A stretch of DNA of 64,000 nt from Sabulitectum sp036743055 (GCA_036743055.1 DAINQE010000003.1:1-64000), one strand, 5' to 3'; numbered from the stretch's first letter, positions 49,227-58,908 are shown. Translations and numbers: made by a program. The notes: generated by a model from the letters alone, not told the origin.

Positions 49227-51048
49227 CCGGTGTAATTCAGCCTGGCCGCTCTGGTCACGGAGAGAAGGTCCGCCTCGAAGGGCTTCAGCTCTTCCGGAGC
49301 GTCAACCGATTCCAGCGGGGTGGCCATGCTGAGATTGTTCTCGCTCTTCCAGCGCCTGGCCTCCTCTATCACCAGCAGGGCCCTGTTGCCAAGACGCAGC
49401 GCCTCCTCGTCCATGAAATCGCGTTGGGGCCATGGGGCCACATGGATTGAGGGGTGCTTCTCCGTTTCCATGAACACGCCGTGGTACAGCTCCTCGGTTA
49501 TGTGTACCATTACCGGGGCGAATAGCCTCAGCGCTGTGTAGAGAGCGGTGTACAGGGTGTACTGCGCCGCCGCTTTCGCCTCCGGGTCGTCGCCGTAGAG
49601 CCTTCCCTTGGCTATTTCCAGATAGTTGTCGCACAGGGCCTTCCAGAAGAAAGTCTCCGCCTCCCTCACACAGGTGGAGTACTCGTACTGCCCCATTCCT
49701 GCGGTTGCCCTGTTCACGGTTTCGGTGAGCCTGCTGAGGAGCCACCTGTCGAAGGGGTGCAGGGTTACCTGCCTCTTCGGGTCGAAACCCTCCAGCCTGG
49801 CCTCGGCGAACCTGGTGGCGTTCCAGAGCTTGGTTACCAGCCTTCTTCCCTCGCCCAGTACCTCCTTGCTGAAGACCACATCGGTGCCCAGCTTGGAAGA
49901 GCAGGCCCAGTATCTCAGCTCGTCGGCGGAGAACTGCTGGAGGGCAGCCAGGGGATCTCCCGCAACATTGCCCTTGCTCTTGGACATCTTCTGCCTGTCG
50001 GGGTTCAGGGANNNNNNNNNNNNNNNNNNNNNNNNNNNNNNNNNNNNNNNNNNNNNNNNNNNNNNNNNNNNNNNNNNNNNNNNNNNNNNNNNNNNNNNNN
50101 NNNNNNNNNNNTCTTCCAGAACATCCCCTCAAGGAACCCGGCGTTTCCGTTCATGTGCCCCTTGTCGTCGAGAACGATCCTGAGGTCCAGGCCGTACTTC
50201 TCCCACCACTCTATGTCGGTGGTGTCCCCGAAGGTGCAGCACATCACAACGCCGGAGCCCTTGTCGGAGGCCACCTTCTCGTCGGCGAGTATCTCCACCT
50301 CCCTTTTGAAGAGGGGAACGACCGCCTTCTTCCCCACAAGGTGCTTCCACCTGTCGTCTTCAGGATTGACGAAAACGGCCACGCATGCGGGGATCAGCTC
50401 AGGCCTGGTGGTTGCTATGGGTATGGTTCCGCTTCCGTCGGCCAGGGGGAACTCCAGGTCGTGGAAATGGCTGGGCAGCTCCTTGTCCTCGGTTTCCGCC
50501 TGGGCCACCGCGGTGCGGCACTCGGGGCACCACAGGGTGGGGGATTCCTTCCTGTAGACCCTGTCCTTCTCAACGAGATCGAGGAATGAGCGCTGGCTCA
50601 GCCTCTGAACCCAGGGGTCGATGGTGGTGTACATCAGCGACCAGTCACAGCTGAAACCGAAACTGTTCCACAGGTCCCGGAACTGGGCCTCGGCGTCCTT
50701 GGCCACCTCCAGGCAGAGCTTCACGAACTCTCCCCTGGTCATGTCCTGGGCCCTCACGCCCTTCACCTTCTCGGTGAAACGCTCGCTGGGCAGACCGTTG
50801 TCATCGAAGCAGAAGGGGTAGAAGACCTCCTTGCCGGTCATCCTGTGATATCTTGCCATTACCTCGGCCTGGACATAGCTGAAGATATGCCCCATGTGGA
50901 TCATGCCGCTCACGGTGGGAGGAGGGGTGTCTATGGAGTAGACTTCCTTTCCCGAATCAGGGTCGTACCTGTAGATGCCCTTGTCCGCCCAGTGCTTCTG
51001 CCACCTTGGTTCCGCTTCGTCGGCCTTGTACCTTTTGCCCAGAGCCAT
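49223..51048 (-). CDS. valS: Valyl-tRNA synthetase, interrupted by an assembly gap
   Basis: The N-terminal part begins at the ATG at 51048 and has the class I HIGH-type motif HMGH at 51-54 (PPPTVSGMIHMGH) and FCFDDNGLPSERF. After the gap come KMSKSKGN and the anticodon-binding domain. The continuous frame gives only about 608 positions, against about 800-880 for full-length enzymes, so around 200 residues, including much of the editing domain, are probably missing in the gap. DDNGLPSE and the short N terminus resemble the archaeal/alphaproteobacterial ValRS type. It is the last gene of the reverse operon and follows glyS by 3 nt. Confidence 0.9.
50012..50111. other. Assembly gap (100 N)
   Basis: Exactly 100 N split valS. 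The missing length inferred from the protein family is several hundred nucleotides. Confidence 0.98.
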
Positions 51049-51051
51049 CAG

Positions 51052-52386
51052 CTACTCCTGTTCTTCCCAGCCGTTCGCCATGAGCCCTCGCATGACCTCT
51101 TCAAGGCTGTCTATTCTCACCCTTATCTGCTGAAGGGTGTCCCTGTCCCGGATGGTGACCATGCGGTCCTCCAGGCTGTCGAAATCGAATGTGATGCAGT
51201 ACGGGGTCCCTGTCTCGTCGTTCCTTCTGTACCTCTTCCCAATCGAACCGGTTACGTCGAAAACCACCGGCCAGTGGGGTCTGAGGATCTCCTCCACCTT
51301 CTGCGCCTCCTCGGCGAGCTTCTTCGAAAGTGGAAGTACGGCGGCCTTCACCGGGGCAAGGTTCCTGTGGAGCTTCAGGACCACCCTGGTGTCGCCTGCG
51401 ACCTCCTCCTCGTGGTAGGCGTCCAGCAGCACCATGAGGAAGGTCCTCCCCACGCCTCCGGATGTCTCCACCACGAAGGGGGTGACCTTCTGACCTGTTT
51501 CCCTGTCCAGAATGGTAAGGTCCTTCCCGCTTCCCTGCATCTGTGCGGAAAGGTCGTAGTCGGTCCTGCTCGCTATGCCCTCCAGCTCTCCGTAGCCCTC
51601 CTCCCCGGAGAAGGGGAAACGGTACTCTATGTCGGTGCACCCGGTGGCGTAGTGGGCGAGCTCCTTCTCCTCGTGCTTCCTGAGCCTGAGGTTCTCCTTC
51701 CTGATACCAAGCGTGTCGGTGTACCAGCTGAACCGCTTCTCTATCCAGTACTCGTACCACTTCTCCCACTGATCGGGATGGCAGAAGAACTCCATCTCCA
51801 TCTGCTCGAACTCCCGGCTCCTGAATATGAAGTTCCTCACCGTTATCTCGTTCCTGAAGGCCTTGCCTATCTGGGCTATGCCGAAGGGAAGGGCCTTCCG
51901 GGTACTGGTTACGATGTTCTGGAACTGAGCGAAGATGGACTGGCAGGTCTCAGGCCTGAGATAGACAACGGCGCTGTCGTCCTCCAAAGGACCCATGAAG
52001 GTCTTGAACATCAGCCCGAAGTTCCTGGGCTCGGTGAGTTCACCGCCGCATTCAGGGCACCTGTCCCCTTCCAGATGATCCTGCCTGAACCTGCTCCTGC
52101 ACTCCCTGCAGTCCACCAGGGGATCATGGAAGTTCTTCAGGTGACCGGACGACCTCCACACGTCGGTGTGGGTGATTATCGCCGTGTCCACCCCGACCAC
52201 GTCGGACCGGGAGCGTACCATCTCGTTCCACCAGAGCTCGGTGATGTTCCTTTTCAGCTCAACGCCCAGAGGGCCGTAGTCCCAGGCGGACTGGAGGCCG
52301 CCGTAGATCTCCCCGGACTGGTAGACGAATCCGAGCCTCTTGGAGAGGGACATTATCTTCTTCATCAGGTCTTCAGTGGCCTGCAT
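51052..52386 (-). CDS. glyS: Glycyl-tRNA synthetase (alpha2 dimer type)
   Basis: The 444-residue protein belongs to the single-chain class II GlyRS. It starts MQATEDLMKKIMSLSKRLGFVYQSGEIYGGLQSAWDYGPLG, and has a CxxC...CxxC metal site (CRECRSRF, CPECGG). Motif 2 is in AFRNEITVRNFIFRSREFEQMEMEFF and motif 3 in VVETSGGVGRTFLMVLL. The C-terminal anticodon-binding domain begins near LAPVKAAVLPL. It charges tRNA-Gly. The start overlaps recO by 14 nt. Confidence 0.96.
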   Translation of the reverse strand: MQATEDLMKKIMSLSKRLGFVYQSGEIYGGLQSAWDYGPLGVELKRNITELWWNEMVRSRSDVVGVDTAIITHTDVWRSSGHLKNFHDPLVDCRECRSRFRQDHLEGDRCPECGGELTEPRNFGLMFKTFMGPLEDDSAVVYLRPETCQSIFAQFQNIVTSTRKALPFGIAQIGKAFRNEITVRNFIFRSREFEQMEMEFFCHPDQWEKWYEYWIEKRFSWYTDTLGIRKENLRLRKHEEKELAHYATGCTDIEYRFPFSGEEGYGELEGIASRTDYDLSAQMQGSGKDLTILDRETGQKVTPFVVETSGGVGRTFLMVLLDAYHEEEVAGDTRVVLKLHRNLAPVKAAVLPLSKKLAEEAQKVEEILRPHWPVVFDVTGSIGKRYRRNDETGTPYCITFDFDSLEDRMVTIRDRDTLQQIRVRIDSLEEVMRGLMANGWEEQE

Positions 52387-53128
52387 CTAGGATCTCCTTC
52401 ATCACTTTTTCCGACTTGAGGTACAGCCGGCGTTCCAGGTGAACCTGGGCATAGTCCTTGATCAGCGAATGGCACTGAATATAACCATCCCGCCAAAGCC
52501 CGACCCTCGCCAGGGATCCCAGGTCGCTGTCAACGGACCTCTGCAGGAAGCTGACCAGGCCCTGCTTCACATGGATACCGGGTTCCGGACACCTGGAGCA
52601 GACGGTTCCCCCGGCGGAATGGGACCATTTCGCGTCTTCCCCCGCCGGGCCCCCGCAGGAGACGCACCGTCCGGCGGTGAACCCCAGACCTGAGAGCATG
52701 AGGAGCCTCGCAGCCCCTCCGCAGACCACCGGCCATGGAGAGGCTCCGTTCTCAAGAAGGGAGAACACCTTCTCGGTGAGGGCGTATACAGGGCCGGAAG
52801 GCTCGTTGCCGTGGCTTACCACCGCCAGGAGCCAGTCGGTATAGAGACCGGCTCCGGCGAAGGCCGACGAGGACATGCGCAAGCCGGTGTTGTGGCTGAG
52901 AACGCTGGCCTCTGTTGCGGTGTCCAGTTCCCTGCCCTCGCGCCTGGACAGGCCGAACTCGCTGCTGCTGAACAGCTCCATGCACCCCAGGAACTTGCTG
53001 CCAGGTCTGAGCGCGCCCCTTGCCATGGCGGATATCCTGCCGAAATCCAGGGAGTACAGGGTGAGTATGAGAGACGATTCGCTCCACCTTATCCGCCTTA
53101 GGACGAACGCCGGAGTGGAGACTCTCAA
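52373..53128 (-). CDS. recO: DNA repair protein RecO
   Basis: Starting at the TTG at 53128, which overlaps the TGA of the preceding CBS-domain gene, the protein has 251 residues, the usual size. It begins STPAFVLRRIRWSESSLILTLYSLDFGRISAMARGA, the N-terminal OB fold. A Cys4 zinc site lies at CVSCGG and CSRC. RecO loads RecA onto SSB-coated DNA with RecR. Upstream in-frame codons to 53206 overlap the neighbour and are not family-like. Confidence 0.88.
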   Translation of the reverse strand: MRVSTPAFVLRRIRWSESSLILTLYSLDFGRISAMARGALRPGSKFLGCMELFSSSEFGLSRREGRELDTATEASVLSHNTGLRMSSSAFAGAGLYTDWLLAVVSHGNEPSGPVYALTEKVFSLLENGASPWPVVCGGAARLLMLSGLGFTAGRCVSCGGPAGEDAKWSHSAGGTVCSRCPEPGIHVKQGLVSFLQRSVDSDLGSLARVGLWRDGYIQCHSLIKDYAQVHLERRLYLKSEKVMKEILDAGH

Positions 53129-54324
53129 CCCTTCTCTCCGGCAAGGGGGGAAACCCTTATGAATACGATCCGCTGACCGCTGACCTTCTCCACGGTGAAC
53201 CTCCATGGGGGGATATCCGCGGAATCGCCGGGTTCCGGGATCCTTCCCAGAGTATGGTAGAGAAGACCCCCGGCGGACTCGTAGTCCTCGTCCTCCTCCA
53301 GGTCGGTCCCCAGGATGTCGTTCAGCTCGTCCACCGGAAGCCTTGCGTCTATCCTGTAGGCTCCGCCGCCGATCTTCCTCACCATGGGAGGTTCGGAATC
53401 GTACTCGTCCCTTATCTCTCCGAACACCTCCTCGACGATGTCCTCCATGGTTACTATGCCGGCCATTCCGCCGTATTCGTCCACCACCACCGCCATGTGG
53501 ATCCTGCTTGTCTGGAACTCGGCGAAAAGCTCGTCGATCCGTTTGAACTCCGGCACGAAATAGGCTTCCCTGAGAATTGTCTCAAGTCGGAAGGTGCCGT
53601 TGTCTCGACTGGCTTCAACTCCCAGCAGGTCCTTGGCGTAGAGAACTCCTGCTATGTCGTCGATTATCTTTCTGTACACGGGTATCCGGCTTCTTCCGGC
53701 CTTCTTCACCTGCCTGACTATTGACTGGATGTCGTCGGACAGCTCGATGCAGTCAACGTCTATCCTGGGCACCATCACCTCGCGGACGATCTTGTCGGAG
53801 AAGTCCAGTATGGAGTCGACGAGTTCCTGCTCCTTCTCCAGTTCCTCCTGGTCACCCTTCTCCCTGCGCTGTTCCAGCCAGAGGGTGTCCGGAGGGGTAT
53901 AGGCCCAGTCGTCGGAATCTCCGTTCTCCCTGCCCAGGAGAAGCCGGGCGGGGAGCCGGAAGAGGAGGATAAGGATAGTCATCGGCGCTCTGAAGAGCTT
54001 GGCCGCGGCGCCTTCTGGAAGCCCTCTTACCATCACCGGAGGGAACACCTCGCCTGCGAAGGCCGCGGCAAGGAGCGCCGCAGCCAGGGAGATCGGCCAG
54101 GAAAAGGGCAGGCTTCCTGAAAGAAGAGCCGCCCCAGCGCCGGCGAGAAGAAGACCGGTTACCTTGCCCAGCCATATCACCCTGAGACGCAGAGCAGCTT
54201 CCCTGCGTCTGTCGGACGGGTCTCTGCCCATTGTGGTAACGGTTTCCGGAAGGGCCGCCCTGGAACCGTTGGCGGCGGCGGCGAGGATCACACCTGCTGC
54301 GTAAAGAATTATCCCGGTAATCAT
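53125..54324 (-). CDS. CorC/HlyC-type (CNNM-family) membrane protein with CBS domains
   Basis: This 399-residue protein has an N-terminal membrane domain with four hydrophobic segments (about 1-130). Two CBS domains follow at about 180-310 (REVMVPRIDVDCIELSDDIQSIV, RSRIPVYRKIIDDIAGVLYAKDLL, MAVVVDEYGGMAGIVTMEDIVEEVFGEI), then a CorC_HlyC domain (YRIDARLPVDELNDILG). The family moves or senses Mg2+ or Co2+. It overlaps ybeY by ATGA and recO by TTGA. The phoH-ybeY-corC neighbourhood is common in bacteria. Confidence 0.92.
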   Translation of the reverse strand: MITGIILYAAGVILAAAANGSRAALPETVTTMGRDPSDRRREAALRLRVIWLGKVTGLLLAGAGAALLSGSLPFSWPISLAAALLAAAFAGEVFPPVMVRGLPEGAAAKLFRAPMTILILLFRLPARLLLGRENGDSDDWAYTPPDTLWLEQRREKGDQEELEKEQELVDSILDFSDKIVREVMVPRIDVDCIELSDDIQSIVRQVKKAGRSRIPVYRKIIDDIAGVLYAKDLLGVEASRDNGTFRLETILREAYFVPEFKRIDELFAEFQTSRIHMAVVVDEYGGMAGIVTMEDIVEEVFGEIRDEYDSEPPMVRKIGGGAYRIDARLPVDELNDILGTDLEEDEDYESAGGLLYHTLGRIPEPGDSADIPPWRFTVEKVSGQRIVFIRVSPLAGEKG

Positions 54325-54743
54325 ACCGACTCACCTGCCATTTCCAGAGCCCTGTCCACCAGACCGGCGGTCTCCCTTCTCATTTCGTCCAGTGTCTCTT
54401 CGGTGTCATGGGTCATTCCCCGAAGATGAAGCCAGCCGTGGTAGACACGCTCCAGCACCTCGGAGAGAGGAGGGGCCAGCCTTCCGTCCACATAGACCAC
54501 CCCCGACGGGTCCTCCCCGGGGGAGGAAAGGTCGAAGGTAAGCACATCGGTGGGTCTGTCGATATGCCTCCACCTCAGATTGAGGAAACGCATCATGCCC
54601 GGGTCACAGATTATGAACTCCACCTGCGCGGGTATGGTGGCTTCGATAATGCCTTCCAGCTTGAGAAGGGATTCGTGTGGGTTGTCCAGGAGGATGTCCA
54701 GGGTGGGTTTCAAAGGTTCAGAGGGAGGTTTGTCACTTTCCAT
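54321..54743 (-). CDS. ybeY: Endoribonuclease YbeY
   Basis: The 140-residue protein has the zinc motif HGWLHLRGMTH at 102-112 (His102, His106, His112) and the upstream RFLNLRWRHIDRPTDVLTF typical of YbeY. It takes part in 16S rRNA 3' end maturation and ribosome quality control. Its 5' end overlaps the HD-domain gene by 11 nt, and its 3' end shares ATGA with the CorC-type gene. Confidence 0.93.
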   Translation of the reverse strand: MESDKPPSEPLKPTLDILLDNPHESLLKLEGIIEATIPAQVEFIICDPGMMRFLNLRWRHIDRPTDVLTFDLSSPGEDPSGVVYVDGRLAPPLSEVLERVYHGWLHLRGMTHDTEETLDEMRRETAGLVDRALEMAGESV

Positions 54744-56781
54744 GGGGGAAATTCTTTACCCTTTCATAGTTTTTCTTGTCCATGACTTCAAGGAACACAT
54801 TAACCGCTTTTCGTCTTTCAGAAGGCGGGAAACAGCACTCGTCGAAAAGCCCGGAGTCCTCGGTCTCCCTGAGGATCCCGGTCACCGTCAGCGTTTTCCT
54901 GTCGGAGGATGCGTCGCTGCCCAGGCCTATTATCGCCGAGGAGATGGTATCCGCAAGCATCACCAGGGCCGCCTCCCTGGATTTGGGAACAGGGAAGGGG
55001 TAGTGGAACAGGGTCTCGTCCAGGGTGGTTCCGGGAGGCTGCTCCCTCCTTGCCTTTTCCAGGAAGAACCGAACAGGGGAATCGCCGTGGTGCTGTTCGA
55101 TTATGTCCACGATGTCCCTGGGGAGCCTGTGCTTCTCAGCCAGCCTCACACCGTTCTCCACATGGGAGATGATGATCCTGGCGCTCTCCAGGGGGGGCAG
55201 TTCCAGATGGGGGCTGTTCCTCTCGGCATTCTTGATGTTCTCCACGAACATGCCCGGTGCGGAAAGCTTTCCGATGTCGTGGTATATGCCCCCGAGCCTG
55301 GCCAGGGAAGCATCTGCTCCTATGGCCTCGGCGGCCCTGCCGGCCATGTCCGCCACCAGCGATGAGTGGGCGTAGGTCCCCGGGGCCCTGGAACTCATTT
55401 CCACACGAAGGGGATGGCCGTCGGACTGAAGCCTCTGGTAAGCAAGGGGGGTGGCCATGTTGAAGAGCAGTTCAAGGGGATGGACGAGCACCCGGACCAT
55501 TCCCGTTACCACCAGGGGAAGCCCCAGGATAGAAAGCCAGATGACCGGGGTAAAGCTGCGGCTTCCGCTGCTGCCGGAAGTGGAAAGCAGCCAGTAAACC
55601 ACAAGGGAGGAGACTATTCCCGCGGAAAGGGCCTGAAAGATCGCCCTGTCGCTGAGATCGGCTATAAGATAGGCCACGAGACAGGCGGGGATCATCGAGA
55701 TGAAGAAGGTGGTCATCGGATGAGGGGAATGAAGGGCGAACATCGCAGAGAACAGCATGGCAAGTATCCAGGAGAAGGGAACGGAGAGTTCCCTGGAACG
55801 CTGGTCGAAGAATACCGCCGTCAGCGCGGCGCCGAACATGGTAAAAGTGAAAGAGGAAAGTTCGGTAACCCCTGATTTCGCGAAGAGAATGGTGAGCACC
55901 AGAGTAAGGCCCCAGGACAGGAAGAGCAGGAAGACCCTGGAATAGGACCACGGGCCCAGGGGTTTCCTTGCCCTGGAGAGAAACAGGGCCCCCAGGAACA
56001 GAAGTATCCCCGCCAGCCCTGTCTTCGCCGCCTTGTGCTCCACCAGCCCCTGCCGCCCGGAGGGTGAAACCACCATTGCGTCCCAGTATCTGCTTATCTC
56101 GGTGGTGTACAGACCGCCCGGGGGAAGAATCTCGTCGCCGGTGGAGAACGCCGTGAGGTTTTCCGGAAGGGCCTCCACCGCCACGGAAGCGGCGGAGTCA
56201 ATGGCGGCCTGATCCACCATGAGGTCGGGCACCAGCATTTCAACGATCTGAGGGATCTTCTCCTCGGTGATGCTCCTGTTGCGCAGGTCTAGGCCCAGGG
56301 CTTCCCGGGCCTCGGATACCGTGAACAGACCCGATACGTTCTCTTCGGGCATACCCTCCACCACCGCGCGGCTCCCCTGGTAGGAAAGGCGGAGCTGGTC
56401 GAGATCCACCAGCCCGGTCTCATAGAAATCGGATACCCTGTCCCTGAAGTAGTCGGCGGTGTTCTCGCTTCCGGTTGCGGCAAAGATGATGTCCCGGACC
56501 TGGGTGGAAACGCTTTCGGACACCGACGCATCCCTTCTGAGGAAAACGGGAATGGACTGGGCGGCCTCCCGGGCCATTTCGTTCCGCTCCTCCTGCGTGT
56601 ATGGAACGGCAAAGTCGTGAACCGCGATTATGCCCTCCGCAACCGGCTCGCCGATAACTAGATTCCTGTCGGCGAGGGCTCCCCTTGAGTCGAAGCCCAG
56701 GTAGAACCCCGCCAGAATGGTCAAGGCGAGAAGGAAGGAAAGCGCCGTGAGTGCAGTTTTCCTTTTTAAATGACTGCTCAC
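54733..56781 (-). CDS. 7TM-HD phosphohydrolase (PgpH-type, c-di-AMP phosphodiesterase family)
   Basis: A 682-residue protein with an N-terminal helix, a periplasmic 7TMR-HDED region (about 30-260), seven membrane helices (about 265-450) and a C-terminal HD domain with HSSLVADMAGRAAEAIGADASLARLGGIYHDIGKL and a later IIEQHHGD. The architecture matches PgpH, which hydrolyses c-di-AMP; whether this organism makes c-di-AMP cannot be judged from the window. It overlaps phoH by ATGA and ybeY by 11 nt. Confidence 0.92.
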   Translation of the reverse strand: MSSHLKRKTALTALSFLLALTILAGFYLGFDSRGALADRNLVIGEPVAEGIIAVHDFAVPYTQEERNEMAREAAQSIPVFLRRDASVSESVSTQVRDIIFAATGSENTADYFRDRVSDFYETGLVDLDQLRLSYQGSRAVVEGMPEENVSGLFTVSEAREALGLDLRNRSITEEKIPQIVEMLVPDLMVDQAAIDSAASVAVEALPENLTAFSTGDEILPPGGLYTTEISRYWDAMVVSPSGRQGLVEHKAAKTGLAGILLFLGALFLSRARKPLGPWSYSRVFLLFLSWGLTLVLTILFAKSGVTELSSFTFTMFGAALTAVFFDQRSRELSVPFSWILAMLFSAMFALHSPHPMTTFFISMIPACLVAYLIADLSDRAIFQALSAGIVSSLVVYWLLSTSGSSGSRSFTPVIWLSILGLPLVVTGMVRVLVHPLELLFNMATPLAYQRLQSDGHPLRVEMSSRAPGTYAHSSLVADMAGRAAEAIGADASLARLGGIYHDIGKLSAPGMFVENIKNAERNSPHLELPPLESARIIISHVENGVRLAEKHRLPRDIVDIIEQHHGDSPVRFFLEKARREQPPGTTLDETLFHYPFPVPKSREAALVMLADTISSAIIGLGSDASSDRKTLTVTGILRETEDSGLFDECCFPPSERRKAVNVFLEVMDKKNYERVKNFPHGK

Positions 56782-57716
56782 TGGTTCTCCTCAATGCTGA
56801 AGGCTTCGATCATCCTCTGAACCAGGGGATGGCGGACCACGTCCCCCTGGTCGAGATAAATGAACCCTATGCCGCTCACATTCCTCAGTACTTTGACCAT
56901 CCTTACAAGACCCGACCCGGCGGGAGGCTTCAGGTCGATCTGAGTGACATCTCCCGTGACCACCAGCCTGGAGCCGTACCCCATTCTCGTAAGGAACATC
57001 TTCAGCTGGGTCATGGTGGTATTCTGGGCCTCGTCGAGGATGACGAAGGCGTTGTTCAGTGTCCTTCCACGCATGTAGGCCAATGGGGCTACCTCTATTA
57101 TCCTGCTTTCCATGTACTTCTGAACCCTGGCCGGGGTGAGTGTATCGTTCAGGGCGTCGAATATCGGCCTCAGGTACGGATCTATCTTCTGCTGGAGGTC
57201 GCCGGGCAGGAAACCCAGATTCTCGCCCGCCTCCACCGCCGGTCTCGTGAGGATTATCCTCTCCACGCGGCTGTCACGAAGGGCGGCCACCGCGGCGGCC
57301 ACCGCCAGGAATGTCTTTCCGGTTCCCGCCGGGCCTATTGAGAAGACCAGTTCGTTGTGGATGATGGAACGCATGTACGCTTCCTGCCCCGGGGTCCTGG
57401 GAATGATCCGCCCGGCCCTTCCCGGTACGCTGTAGACCAGCCCCTCCGCCCGGAGTTCCGGGAACTCCAGTGCTTTGGCCAGAGCGCTTTTCGAGATGGT
57501 TCCGCTGGCCTGCACCGAAGCCATGAGCCTTTCGGTGGCGGCCTGCGCCCTGTCCAGGGCCTCCCTGGGGCCGGTATAGACAAGATGCCCGTTCCTGTAA
57601 ACCGCCGCTACTCCCAGGGCCCTGCATATCTCCCTGAGGTTCCCGTCGCCGGGCCCCAGCAGGGTGGCGGCGTCCTCCGGAGTGAGGGGTATCCTTCTGC
57701 TGTCAGCGTTCTTCAT
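56778..57716 (-). CDS. phoH: PhoH-family ATPase (YbeZ type)
   Basis: The 312-residue protein has Walker A GPAGTGKT at 128-135 and Walker B AFVILDEAQN near 222-231, followed by TQLKMFLTRMGYGSRLVVTGD. It is thought to act with YbeY in RNA processing. It is the first gene of the seven-gene reverse operon that ends in valS. The start is an ATG near the terminator of the LysM gene. Confidence 0.94.
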   Translation of the reverse strand: MKNADSRRIPLTPEDAATLLGPGDGNLREICRALGVAAVYRNGHLVYTGPREALDRAQAATERLMASVQASGTISKSALAKALEFPELRAEGLVYSVPGRAGRIIPRTPGQEAYMRSIIHNELVFSIGPAGTGKTFLAVAAAVAALRDSRVERIILTRPAVEAGENLGFLPGDLQQKIDPYLRPIFDALNDTLTPARVQKYMESRIIEVAPLAYMRGRTLNNAFVILDEAQNTTMTQLKMFLTRMGYGSRLVVTGDVTQIDLKPPAGSGLVRMVKVLRNVSGIGFIYLDQGDVVRHPLVQRMIEAFSIEENQ

Positions 57717-57736
57717 GATGGTCTGAATATAAAGAA

Positions 57737-57759
57737 CTCCCCGCCGTGGTGGCGGGGAG
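57737..57759 (-). terminator. Terminator after the LysM protein gene
   Basis: CTCCCCGCC pairs perfectly with GGCGGGGAG around 5 nt. On the minus strand TTCTTTATATT follows. It separates the LysM gene from phoH. Confidence 0.8.
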
Positions 57760-57783
57760 CCCTTTTACGATTCTCAGTGCCTC

Positions 57784-58446
57784 TTAGCGTCCGCCGCGCA
57801 TTCCGCCGCGGGGGATGTCAAGGACCTGGCCGGGGTAGATCAGGTTGGGATTGCTGATCTGATCGCGGTTGGCTTCGTACAGCTGAGGCCATTCGCCCCT
57901 GTTGTTGTAAACGATGCCGTATCCGGCGATCTTGCCCAGGAAGTCGCCCTCGACCACGGTGTAGGTGCTGGCCATGGGAACGGGAACCACGATGGTGTCG
58001 CCGGCGTAGATCATGTTGGGGTCGCTGATATGGGCGCTGTTGCGCTCATAGATGCGGGGCCATTCCGATCCGTTGCCGAAGTAGTAGTGGTAGCTGGCGA
58101 TGAGCCAGAGGCTCTCACCCTCTACGATGGTGTGGTTCACACCGCTGTTGCGAAGCCTGTTGATCTCGCCGCGGAGCCAGTTAATGTCCTGCTGAAGCTG
58201 GTTCCTGATGGCGAGGAGCTCGTCGCGCTCGGCGCGGAGGGGGAGAACCTGGGGTTCCCACTCTTCCACCACGGCGTCGGCTTCGGCCTTCTGCCACTCC
58301 CAGTAAGCTATCTGAAGCTGGATGTCCTTGTTACCCATTGCTTCGATCTCGTCGCGGGTGTAACCCTGCAGATCCTCAACCGTGTAGCTCTTTGCAACCG
58401 CAAGAGAGGCGAAGAGGACCAGCGCGAAAATCATTGCGTAGCGCAT
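57784..58446 (-). CDS. Secreted LysM protein with coiled coil
   Basis: The 220-residue protein has a signal peptide (about 1-18), an acidic helical part with a coiled coil at about 60-100 (LRAERDELLAIRNQLQQDINWLRGEINRLRN) and two LysM domains at about 103-156 and 160-212 (HTIVEGESLWLIASYHYYFG; YTVVEGDFLGKIAGYGIVY). LysM binds peptidoglycan glycan chains. The short basic tail RGGMRGGR is odd. The lipoprotein 13 nt upstream also carries a coiled coil, so the two may form a periplasmic pair. Confidence 0.88.
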   Translation of the reverse strand: MRYAMIFALVLFASLAVAKSYTVEDLQGYTRDEIEAMGNKDIQLQIAYWEWQKAEADAVVEEWEPQVLPLRAERDELLAIRNQLQQDINWLRGEINRLRNSGVNHTIVEGESLWLIASYHYYFGNGSEWPRIYERNSAHISDPNMIYAGDTIVVPVPMASTYTVVEGDFLGKIAGYGIVYNNRGEWPQLYEANRDQISNPNLIYPGQVLDIPRGGMRGGR

Positions 58447-58459
58447 GCTTTACCCCTTC

Positions 58460-58732
58460 CTATCTACCGGTTCCGCCGAGTGCTTCGTACTCGGCCTGAA
58501 GTTCTGCTTTTTCCACTTCAAGCGCAGCTATCTCCGCTTCAAGCTGAGGGATTTCCTCGTTGAGATCCGCATACTCGTTCTCAAGGCTGACTGCTCTCGC
58601 TTCCGCGGCCAGTGCTGCTGCCCGGGCCTCGTCCCTGGCACGGATCTGTTCCGCGCTGGGTCCGCAGGCCGCAACCAGCAGGATCATGGCCAGGAGAGCA
58701 AGGAAGAACACTGAGGTTCTTTTTCTGAGCAT
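58460..58732 (-). CDS. Small coiled-coil lipoprotein
   Basis: I start at the ATG at 58732 (MLRKRTSVFFLALLAMILLVAAC) after AGGAGGAG, giving 90 residues with a clear lipobox LVAAC. The mature part (about 68 residues) is one long Ala/Glu/Leu coiled coil (EARAAALAAEARAVSLENEYADLNEEIPQLEAEIAALEVEKAELQAEYEAL), reminiscent of Lpp. It may tether the outer membrane to the wall together with the LysM protein. In-frame codons further upstream lack a signal. Confidence 0.82.
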   Translation of the reverse strand: MLRKRTSVFFLALLAMILLVAACGPSAEQIRARDEARAAALAAEARAVSLENEYADLNEEIPQLEAEIAALEVEKAELQAEYEALGGTGR

Positions 58733-58908
58733 CTCCGACTCCTCCTCTCGGTTACTCCGATTTTGAGTTTCACTTCGCATGGATCCTGAAAACTCGTTCA
58801 TGACCCCTTGCCCCATTCAGGGATTCCATCAACGTTCAGAAAGCTATTACTAATCCACAACGCCCTGCGCTGTCAAGATGCAGTCCGCCATCTGACAAAT
58901 GATATATA

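Noticed and set aside
51101..51769. Second minus-strand frame (222 codons) inside glyS
   Set aside because: Arg- and Gly-rich out-of-frame translation of glyS; no independent features.
50845..52419. Long plus-strand open frame (524 codons) opposite glyS
   Set aside because: It is the antisense of a clear glycyl-tRNA synthetase; its composition (many Leu, Pro, His, Val) is that of a mirrored GC-rich gene, with no motif or ribosome site.
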